From an uncultured Collinsella sp. (GTDB lineage: Bacteria; Actinomycetota; Coriobacteriia; Coriobacteriales; Coriobacteriaceae), in assembly GCA_902493855.1 (NCBI GenBank), contig CABUQV010000022.1, forward strand, positions 1 to 28,017: a stretch of DNA of 28,017 nucleotides, in the 5' to 3' direction. Made by a program: the position numbers and the translations under genes. Position 1 is the first letter of the stretch. Every line of letters begins with the position of its first letter. The notes beneath the pieces are model-generated. The model saw only the letters and a list, made by a program, of their open reading frames with translations, had not been told where the DNA came from and searched no databases. Shown piece by piece: positions 22,434 to 28,017 of this stretch.

Positions 22434-22509
22434 TGGAGCGGACAACGGGGCTCGAACCCGCGACCCCAACCTTGGCAAGGTTGTGCTCTACCAACTGAGC
22501 CATGTCCGC
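22434..22509 (-). tRNA. tRNA-Gly (GCC), copy 3
   Basis: The sequence appears identical to copies 1 and 2, with anticodon GCC and encoded CCA at 22434-22436. It is first in the Gly-Cys-Gly cluster, a few bases after the predicted start point of the promoter at 22522-22550. Confidence 0.96.
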
Positions 22510-22521
22510 TTGCGGGTTATT

Positions 22522-22571
22522 AATTTACGCGAGTTGTCCAAAAGACGCAAGTACTTTTTTCAAAAAACTTG
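22522..22571 (-). promoter_or_regulatory. tRNA Gly-Cys-Gly promoter with A/T-tract
   Basis: On the minus strand -35 TTGCGT (22545-22550) and -10 TAAATT (22522-22527) are 17 bases apart. Upstream is AAGTTTTTTGAAAAAAGTAC, the same A/T dyad as at the other tRNA promoters. Confidence 0.8.
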
Positions 22572-22589
22572 TCTGCCGCATGTTCTTAA

Positions 22590-22617
22590 TAGCCAAACGC
22601 GCTAAAGCGATTGGCTA
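22590..22617 (-). terminator. Hairpin at the end of the STAS-HATPase gene
   Basis: On the minus strand TAGCCAA (22611-22617) pairs with TTGGCTA (22590-22596), with an inner CGC/GCG. The gene's stop codon TAG is the first triplet of the stem. T-run is weak, so it is a probable but modest terminator. Confidence 0.5.
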
Positions 22618-23361
22618 GGCACACGATTCCAGCGCTCCGCTAAACAGCTTCACCATCTGCACGCGCGTGCCGGCGCCGTCCGTACGACGAGCAACCTCCA
22701 CGTTATCGACGAGCATACGCATAAGCTTGATACCACGGCCGCGTTCCTCAGATGCAACCGGCTCGCTCGTTTCATCGATAGAATAGCCGGCACCTCGATC
22801 AAGCACCTCAACCACAACGCGATCGCCATAGGCCTGAACCGTCAGGACGCACCCGATACCGCCCGCATGGTCATAGGCATTACCCAGCGCCTCCCCCGAC
22901 GCCAATGCGACATCGTAGCGCTCGTCACGGCGCAACGGAAGCGATTCAAGGAGTTCGGCGATGCGATGTCGGTAGTATGGAAGATTCTCGATACCCTGAC
23001 GGACCTCGACGCTCTTACTCCAGCGAGGCAGCTCCCCCACCGGAATGGCGGGAATAGACTCCCGTGCCGGCCCCGCGACATGAAGGATATCGACAAGACG
23101 AGCAATCTCCAAAAAGCGAACAACTTCACCTGATGCATTGACGAGCGAAAGCAGGCCTTCTCGCCTCATGAGCTCACGAGCGCGCGTAAGCAGGAATGCC
23201 AAGCCCGTCGAATCGATAAAGCTAACAGCCTGACAGTTGATGACAACACGACGCACGCCGCGGCCAATCAAAGCATCCAACCGCCGACGCAGCGCAGGCA
23301 CCGTGGCGATGTCGATATCGCCTGGTGGCGTCAAAACCGCTATGTCATTCCACTCATTCAT
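22615..23361 (-). CDS. STAS-HATPase fusion: anti-sigma antagonist joined to serine kinase
   Basis: A 248-residue protein. Residues 1-100 are a STAS domain (anti-anti-sigma, SpoIIAA-like) with the phosphorylation site VSFIDSTGLAFLL (Ser51). Residues 115-240 are a HATPase_c domain of the SpoIIAB/RsbW kind: N-box ASGEALGNAYDHAGG (Glu157, Asn161), G1 box VLDRGAG, and G2 box ERGRGIKLMRM. In the usual partner switch these two roles are on separate proteins. ATG at 23361 has GGGGAA about 10 bases upstream; a TTG at 23379 is the alternative. It lies 78 bases downstream of the PP2C phosphatase gene, its likely partner. No sigma factor gene is nearby. Confidence 0.85.
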   Translation of the reverse strand: MNEWNDIAVLTPPGDIDIATVPALRRRLDALIGRGVRRVVINCQAVSFIDSTGLAFLLTRARELMRREGLLSLVNASGEVVRFLEIARLVDILHVAGPARESIPAIPVGELPRWSKSVEVRQGIENLPYYRHRIAELLESLPLRRDERYDVALASGEALGNAYDHAGGIGCVLTVQAYGDRVVVEVLDRGAGYSIDETSEPVASEERGRGIKLMRMLVDNVEVARRTDGAGTRVQMVKLFSGALESCA

Positions 23362-23439
23362 ACGACCATGGTTCCCCAAAAAAGCCCACTCGATGCATTC
23401 GTTTCCCCAACCGTGCGGATTCAGCCCGTTCAGCGCCGT

Positions 23440-25785
23440 CTATGAACGACCCCGTAAAAACTCAAGGGACACCAATGCAATGTCATCGTCCAGCGCCGAT
23501 TCGGTAAATCGGTCAAGCTCGCCCAAGACCTTGCCGCAAATGCCCGACACGCCCTCCCCCGAAACAGAAAGCAGAAGATCGCGCAAGCGCTGCTCGCCAA
23601 AGAACGCTCCGGTGCGGTCGCGGGCCTCAATCGTTCCATCCGTATACATGAAGAGCATGTCGCCGGGGGCGAACGTAAACACGCCTGTCTCGTACACCAT
23701 ACTCTCAAAGGCACCGATTACACCCGATTGGCATCCAAGTAGCTCGACCTCTCCCCCACGAGCCTCGCCGCCACCCAGTGGCATCGACTCTGGCCTGATG
23801 ACCATGGTCGGAGGATGGCCCGCCGAACAATACGTTGCGCGTCCGGCTTTCAGGTCAATCTTGGCGATAAAGGCTGTCACGAACGTCTCGACCCTCGAAA
23901 AGCCCATGAGCATACTGTTAAGGGAGCGTGCCATGCGGGCCGGTCCAGCGCCCTCCCACGCATATGCCGTCAGAGCCGTCTTGACGAGCGCGGACATCGA
24001 TGCGGCCTCAATGCCTTTGCCAGACACATCACCCAGAATCATGACGGCGCAGTCGTCGGGAAGACGGATGAGCGTATAGAAATCGCCGCCGACCAACGCC
24101 GAGTTCGTGGCCGACAGGTACACCGAATCGGTTGCGATACCCGGAACATCCCCCAGGGAATTTCTCATGCCGATCTGAAGGGTCTGAGCGATATGACGCT
24201 CCTCGCGCTTTTGAGATTCACCTTCGTAGATCAGTTCAAAGTCATGCGCCAAGTGCACCAAGTAGTCATATTCAAGGTCATCAATCGGCTCTTGGCTGCC
24301 ATCACGAAGCAGTAGCGCGCGCGTCGTCGGGCTCTTCGCAACAGAAGCAGGAACAATTGCGTCGTTACTGTGCTTGCCATCACCCTTAGAGCGTGGTCGC
24401 CCCGCCTCGATGCCGGAGTCGACGTAGAGACCTTGACAAGGCAGACCATGCGCCCTAAGCCAGCCTCCCATAGGCATCGATTCGTCAACGCGAGTTATAC
24501 GGACGTGTTTAAGGTCCTCGGCACTCGTACCGCCCAAAACAGATGCCTCAAAGCCATCAGGGCCAGCCCCCAGACGTGCCGCTGGCGCCGTCGTGGAAAA
24601 GAAAAGCTTCTCGGGATCGTCCGGCAAAGCAACGCGACTGCCGCCTTCAAAATCTATGACGTAGGAATCCAGACTGGCGTCATACTCAACAGGGCAAAAA
24701 TGGCAGTTGAGCATATTGCAGATCTCGGACGATACCGCCTGGGTAGCCGCGACGGAATCGTCTAGAAAGGTAAACAACTCATCACGTAAGACATTGAGCG
24801 AGCGGCCAAGCTCGGCCGTGCGACGAGAGCGAAGACTCGATGCCATGCCGACCAGTTGGATAGACAAGTAATCGCAAATGACCTCGAGTACATTAACGTC
24901 ATAGGCGAGCGGTGCCTGGGGGCGTTTCCAACCAACTTCCAGCACGCCAAGGATCTGCGTACCGTAAAAAACGGGAAGACAGATCTCGCTGCGGTACGGA
25001 GGCATATCCTGCATGCGCAACAGGTGCTTAGAACGATTGTCCAGGTCCATAAACATACCGGAGGCGGCCTTATCACCCTTAAGGTCCTGTTGAATCGACA
25101 AGCGACAGGCACGCGACTCACGAAGAACATACGTCGGAATGCCAGCGCCATACGGCAAAAACTCAGGCAGGTAGCTGTCGTACAGCTCCTTGGAAACACC
25201 GCGAAGTTTAAAACCGCCGCTCTCAGAAAAATAGATAGCAGCACCCGAAGCATCGAGCGTTCCTACAAGCTGGTTCAAAACGGTATCAAGTAGGCTGGGC
25301 AGCTCATCGGAGCCCACGGTACTCATAATGACCGAGAGCGTGCCAGAGAGGCGCTTGTTAGCCACTCTAAGCTCCGAAAGAGCACGCTCGAGCTGACGGT
25401 CGTGCGAATACTGTTCTTCGATGCTATGGAGCGCCACCAGGACACGTGGCGCGCGGCGCCCAAAGATGCGTGGAGGCGTTACGGAGCCCGCACGAACCAA
25501 GACGGGGATAAAGGAGCCGTCACTCAGCTTGAGCATCAGTTCGTTCTCGGAGCCATCAGTTTCAAATGGCAGACGATGTTCCGTCGCACGTTCAAAAGCG
25601 GACGAGTACAGGACGTCTTTAACATCTCCACCAATGACGTCGGCGCGTTCCTCGCGCATCAAACCAAGTAAGCGATTATTCACATGCAGAATGGTTCCGT
25701 CGAGCTCGCAGATGATGACAGCATCGCTCGTGATCTCGACTAGTTGGGCAACGTCTGCCCACTCGTTGCGTTCAAGCGTTTCCAT
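23440..25785 (-). CDS. PAS-GAF-PP2C (SpoIIE/RsbU-type) serine phosphatase
   Basis: A 781-residue cytoplasmic sensor phosphatase. Residues about 8-120 are a PAS domain (ITSDAVIICELDGTILHVNN). A coiled-coil linker (ERALSELRVANKRL) leads to a GAF domain at about 145-320 (LPVFYGTQILGVLEVGW). A long middle region, possibly a second degenerate GAF, reaches about 540. The last 230 residues are the PP2C SpoIIE domain: VGGDFY, LGDVSGKGIEAASMSALV, MYTDGTIEARD and DDIALVSLE carry the metal-binding Asp residues. It should remove phosphate from a STAS-domain protein in response to a signal sensed by PAS/GAF; the next gene encodes such a STAS domain. ATG at 25785 follows GGTGGGG; a GTG at 25797 is the alternative. 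Confidence 0.9.
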   Translation of the reverse strand: METLERNEWADVAQLVEITSDAVIICELDGTILHVNNRLLGLMREERADVIGGDVKDVLYSSAFERATEHRLPFETDGSENELMLKLSDGSFIPVLVRAGSVTPPRIFGRRAPRVLVALHSIEEQYSHDRQLERALSELRVANKRLSGTLSVIMSTVGSDELPSLLDTVLNQLVGTLDASGAAIYFSESGGFKLRGVSKELYDSYLPEFLPYGAGIPTYVLRESRACRLSIQQDLKGDKAASGMFMDLDNRSKHLLRMQDMPPYRSEICLPVFYGTQILGVLEVGWKRPQAPLAYDVNVLEVICDYLSIQLVGMASSLRSRRTAELGRSLNVLRDELFTFLDDSVAATQAVSSEICNMLNCHFCPVEYDASLDSYVIDFEGGSRVALPDDPEKLFFSTTAPAARLGAGPDGFEASVLGGTSAEDLKHVRITRVDESMPMGGWLRAHGLPCQGLYVDSGIEAGRPRSKGDGKHSNDAIVPASVAKSPTTRALLLRDGSQEPIDDLEYDYLVHLAHDFELIYEGESQKREERHIAQTLQIGMRNSLGDVPGIATDSVYLSATNSALVGGDFYTLIRLPDDCAVMILGDVSGKGIEAASMSALVKTALTAYAWEGAGPARMARSLNSMLMGFSRVETFVTAFIAKIDLKAGRATYCSAGHPPTMVIRPESMPLGGGEARGGEVELLGCQSGVIGAFESMVYETGVFTFAPGDMLFMYTDGTIEARDRTGAFFGEQRLRDLLLSVSGEGVSGICGKVLGELDRFTESALDDDIALVSLEFLRGRS

Positions 25786-25811
25786 CGTGGACCCCACCGT
25801 CTATCGGTAAC

Positions 25812-25832
25812 AAAAAAGCCTCCGAAGAGGCT
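25812..25832 (-). terminator. tRNA-Leu terminator
   Basis: On the minus strand GCCTC pairs with GAGGC over a TTCG tetraloop, with AA/TT extension and TTTTTT after. It ends 26 bases before the PP2C gene start, leaving little room for a separate promoter. Confidence 0.9.
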
Positions 25833-25844
25833 TCTCAAATGCGA

Positions 25845-25934
25845 TGGTGTCGGAGGCGGGACTTGAACCCGCATGACCAAAAAGCGGTCACTAGCACCTC
25901 AAGCTAGCGCGTCTGCCAATTCCGCCACTCCGAC
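25845..25934 (-). tRNA. tRNA-Leu (GAG)
   Basis: A class II tRNA starting GTCGGAG at 25934. Anticodon stem CTAGC/GCTAG encloses TTGAGGT (anticodon GAG). A long variable arm TGACCGC-TTTTT-GGTCA, T arm GCGGG-TTCAAGT-CCCGC and encoded CCA at 25845-25847 complete it. Confidence 0.96.
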
Positions 25935-25991
25935 ATGCTATGTTGTTGATTCGCGGTTCGTTTTGTTAGACCCGCGCGTTCAACGAGGAAG

Positions 25992-26045
25992 ATAATAACC
26001 TATGATTCGAGAACTGTGCAAGCATTTTTTTCAAAAAAGTTTACG
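25992..26045 (-). promoter_or_regulatory. tRNA-Leu promoter with A/T-tract
   Basis: On the minus strand -35 TTGCAC (26016-26021) and -10 TATTAT (25992-25997) are 18 bases apart. Upstream is AAACTTTTTTGAAAAAAATG, again the dyad seen at the other tRNA promoters. The leader to the tRNA is about 50 bases, longer than in the Gly transcripts. Confidence 0.75.
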
Positions 26046-26078
26046 AATTTGTAAATGCGCAGGTAGATCCGTATGTCC

Positions 26079-26203
26079 GGGTCGGAACGGGGGCAACTTC
26101 CCAACGCGTCCTCGGGCATGCGGTACATTTTGATTCGCGCTTCGCGCTACAAAATGTACCGCCCCCTGCGGAATGCGTTGGGAAGTTGCCCCCATTCCGA
26201 CCC
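26079..26203. repeat. 125-bp giant palindrome
   Basis: Outer arms at 26079-26107 and 26175-26203 match at 28 of 29 positions. A second inner hairpin pairs GCGGTACATTTTG with CAAAATGTACCGC, closed by a CGCGC-TTC-GCGC tip. No frame within it looks coding and no T-run follows. It would form a large cruciform or a stable RNA. Confidence 0.85.
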
Positions 26204-26263
26204 TGCGTTAACGCACTTCAAGCACAGTTCTCAAACATGTTCTGGGGCTGATAAGAATTTAGT

Positions 26264-26306
26264 GGCTCGGCTTTGCCGAGCCCTTATACTTTGCCGAGCC
26301 CTTATA
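26264..26306. repeat. Hairpin and perfect 18-bp tandem duplication
   Basis: GGCTCGGC-TTT-GCCGAGCC (26264-26282) is a perfect 8-bp hairpin. Its right half with the following bases, CTTTGCCGAGCCCTTATA, is repeated exactly in tandem at 26271-26288 and 26289-26306. Confidence 0.85.
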
Positions 26307-26310
26307 TAAG

Positions 26311-26345
26311 GAGGCCGGAGCCAAAGCTCCGGCCTCACTCAATTT
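26311..26345 (+). terminator. Strong hairpin, possible terminator of an unseen transcript
   Basis: GAGGCCGGAGC (26311-26321) pairs perfectly with GCTCCGGCCTC (26326-26336) over CAAA, followed by a T-containing stretch. No coding gene precedes it on the plus strand, so it may end a small RNA or be the remnant of a lost gene. Confidence 0.5.
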
Positions 26346-26718
26346 CTTATTAAATTAAGTGAGCGATCAGGAAATCGCACTCTCCCTGCCGAGTTACCCC
26401 AGGGCCCGCCCTGAAGTTACTTTTCAGAACACTCCGCACTGATATTTTCTGTATTGAAGACGTCGATGATGCACCCGTATACCATTGACGTCGACACCAT
26501 CAGATGCGGACCGCGCGGTGACCCCACATTCCGCTGGCGCCCACAGGGCTGCCCTCGTTTCCTGACATGTCCCGCGCGGGCCGCGGCGAGCCGAGACCGC
26601 CGCATGACCTAATAGGAGCATGGAGCGATACCGCGGACCCGATCAACCGCATTCTATCGCGCCCCGTCAGTGTGCCGTCTGCCCGGTCCAGGCGAGCACG
26701 GAAAGAACGGAGCGAGAC
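26346..26718. other. Non-coding region upstream of the IS110 transposase
   Basis: No gene is seen. Base composition changes from AT-rich to very GC-rich between about 26450 and 26520, marking a likely left boundary of the inserted element. It contains a CAGGGC-CC-GCCCTG hairpin near 26400-26415 flanked by AGTTAC on both sides. In IS110-group elements the end next to the transposase start can encode a structured bridge RNA; this region is where to look, but no bridge RNA fold was proved. Confidence 0.35.
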
Positions 26719-28014
26719 ATGAGAACCGAATCGACACCCGGCGCCCGCGGGCCGGTCTTCTGCGGGGTCGACACCCACGCCGACTCGCACTGGCTGTGCG
26801 TCCTGGACTGGAGGGGCCGCAGGGTCCTGTCCCGCCGGTTCCCCGCCGACGCGGCGGGATACGAGGCGCTCGCCGGGGCGATCGCGGCGGCCGGGGAGCC
26901 GGCCTGCGTCGCGATGGAGGGGACGTCGTCCTACGGGGCGGGCCTCACCAGGCACCTCGCGTCGCTTGGGATGCCCGTGCGCGAGGCGCTCTCCCCGGCG
27001 AGGACGCAGAGGAGGCGCCCGGGACAGGGGAAGTGCGACGAGTCGGACGCGGAGAGGGCCGCCCGCGCGGCGATGTCCGGCTCGAAGCTCGGGACCCCCA
27101 AGAGCCAGGACGGGTGGGTCGACGGGGTGCGCTGCATGCTCGCGGCGCGCTCCGGGGCGGTGAAGGCGCGGACCTCGGCGATCAACACCGCGAGGTCGCT
27201 GCTCACCACCGCCCCGGAGGGGCTCAGGTCGAGGTTCCGCGGCATGGGAGGGCCGAGGCTGATGGAGGAGCTCCCCTCCGTGCGCGCCGAGGGCGCGCTG
27301 GGCGCCGCGCTCGGCGCGCTGGCGGACCTGTGGGCGGCGGCGCGCGACGCGGCGCTCGACATGGAGCGCGCGATCGAGGCGTCCCTGGAGGAGAACTGCC
27401 CCGCGCTGCTGGCGATGTACGGGTGCGGGCCCGTGAGCGCGGCCAAGCTCGCGGTCGCGGCCGGGGACAACCCGGGCAGGCTGCGCTCCGAGGCGTCGTT
27501 CGCGGCGATATGCGGCGCCTGCCCCATCCCCGCCTCGAGCGGCAAGACCGTGAGACACAGGCTCAACAGGGGCGGCGACCGGCAGGCGAACAGCGCGCTG
27601 CACGAGATCGCGAGGCAGAGGGTCATGCGCGACCCCGAGACCGCCGAGTACGCCGAGAGGGCCAGGGCGCGGGGGAAGAGCGACAGGGAGGTCATGAGGT
27701 GCCTCAAGCGCTACGTGGCCAGGGAGGCGTACCGGGCGCTGATGCGCCCGCACGAGGTCAGGAGGCCCGAGGACGCCTCGGGGCTCGTGGCGGCCAGGCG
27801 CGCGGCGAAGGTCAGCCAGGTGAGGGCGGCGTCCATACTGGGCACCAGCGAGAAGTACATCTCGATGCTGGAGAGGGGCCAAAGGGAGCTCAAGCCCATA
27901 AGGAGGGCCTACGAGGCATGGGTCGAGGCCGGACTTCCGCTCGATTGGGACAGGCAGGCCTTCGAGGCCGAGCGCAAAATGGATTCTAAAAAACACCTTG
28001 CCAAATAGGAGCGT
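26608..28014 (+). mobile_element. IS110-family insertion sequence (ends provisional)
   Basis: The element carries one transposase gene. CCTAATAGGAGCAT (26608-26621) and CCAAATAGGAGCGT (28001-28014) match at 12 of 14 positions and bracket it. IS110 elements lack the usual terminal inverted repeats, and short direct repeats at core sites are expected. The left end could lie further up, near 26450, where composition shifts. The right end is at or beyond the window edge. Confidence 0.5.
26719..28008 (+). CDS. IS110-family transposase with C-terminal XRE-type HTH
   Basis: A 429-residue recombinase. The N-terminal DEDD (RuvC-like) domain shows Asp18 (CGVDTHADSHW), Glu67 (AMEGTSSYG) and Asp107/Asp110 (KCDESDA). 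The Transposase_20 domain runs from about 229 (LLAMYGCGPVSAAKLAVAAG) to about 310, with the likely catalytic serine at 273/274 (PASSGKT). The usual tail (GKSDREVMRCLKRYVAREAY) follows. Residues 354-403 then form an extra XRE-like helix-turn-helix: LVAARRAAKVSQ, SILGTSEKYISMLERGQREL. ATG at 26719 has GGAG 6 bases upstream; the frame to 26620 is unsupported. GC content is clearly above its neighbours, a sign of transfer. The gene is intact. Confidence 0.92.
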   Translation: MRTESTPGARGPVFCGVDTHADSHWLCVLDWRGRRVLSRRFPADAAGYEALAGAIAAAGEPACVAMEGTSSYGAGLTRHLASLGMPVREALSPARTQRRRPGQGKCDESDAERAARAAMSGSKLGTPKSQDGWVDGVRCMLAARSGAVKARTSAINTARSLLTTAPEGLRSRFRGMGGPRLMEELPSVRAEGALGAALGALADLWAAARDAALDMERAIEASLEENCPALLAMYGCGPVSAAKLAVAAGDNPGRLRSEASFAAICGACPIPASSGKTVRHRLNRGGDRQANSALHEIARQRVMRDPETAEYAERARARGKSDREVMRCLKRYVAREAYRALMRPHEVRRPEDASGLVAARRAAKVSQVRAASILGTSEKYISMLERGQRELKPIRRAYEAWVEAGLPLDWDRQAFEAERKMDSKKHLAK

Positions 28015-28017
28015 CAG

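Noticed and set aside
26500..27996. 498-residue minus-strand frame opposite the IS110 transposase
   Set aside because: It is Arg/Pro/Gly-rich low-complexity translation of a very GC-rich gene; the plus-strand frame has the full transposase motif set.
1..28017. CRISPR array or prophage
   Set aside because: No regularly spaced repeats, cas genes, integrase or phage structural genes were found.

Overview
The window is GC-rich bacterial DNA of a Coriobacteriia type, most likely Collinsella or a close relative. This is inferred from the gene repertoire, the strong GGAGG-type ribosome binding sites, frequent GTG/TTG starts, anaerobic class III ribonucleotide reductase, and many long intergenic palindromes. 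No rRNA or marker gene is present to prove the genus.

Left part (1-14.4 kb): the 5' edge of an unidentified minus-strand gene; a minus-strand pair of an aldo/keto reductase with ferredoxin-like clusters and a Gfo/Idh/MocA oxidoreductase, with a long palindrome between them; a ketopantoate-reductase-type gene behind a leader hairpin; a small membrane protein; a secreted protein of unknown function; and metY (O-acetylhomoserine sulfhydrylase) divergent from a LysR regulator. The metY-LysR gap holds a LysR-type dyad, a good metY promoter and a Cys-containing 17-codon leader ORF. Next come rnhA, a second Gfo/Idh oxidoreductase coupled to acylphosphatase, a PerR/Fur regulator, a Cof-type HAD phosphatase, a SlyD-like prolyl isomerase coupled to an orphan UreE-like metallochaperone, an M19 dipeptidase and a YgjP-like metallopeptidase.

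Middle part (14.4-19.7 kb): a minus-strand block reading nrdD, nrdG, folE, an HD-domain protein, folB. It joins anaerobic deoxynucleotide synthesis with the start of folate synthesis. An NrdR-box-bearing promoter drives nrdD, and two large palindromes separate nrdD from nrdG.

Right part (19.9-28 kb): tRNA genes on the minus strand (Gly-Val; Gly-Cys-Gly; Leu) with a shared promoter architecture, flanking a GH13 alpha-glucosidase and a partner-switching pair (a STAS-HATPase fusion and a PAS-GAF-PP2C phosphatase). After a 125-bp palindrome and an 18-bp tandem duplication, the window ends in an IS110-family transposase with an extra C-terminal XRE-type helix-turn-helix.

The observations most worth pursuing are the IS110-XRE fusion, the layered control region of metY, the SlyD/UreE pair without urease, the fused STAS-HATPase switch, and the set of unrelated long intergenic palindromes.
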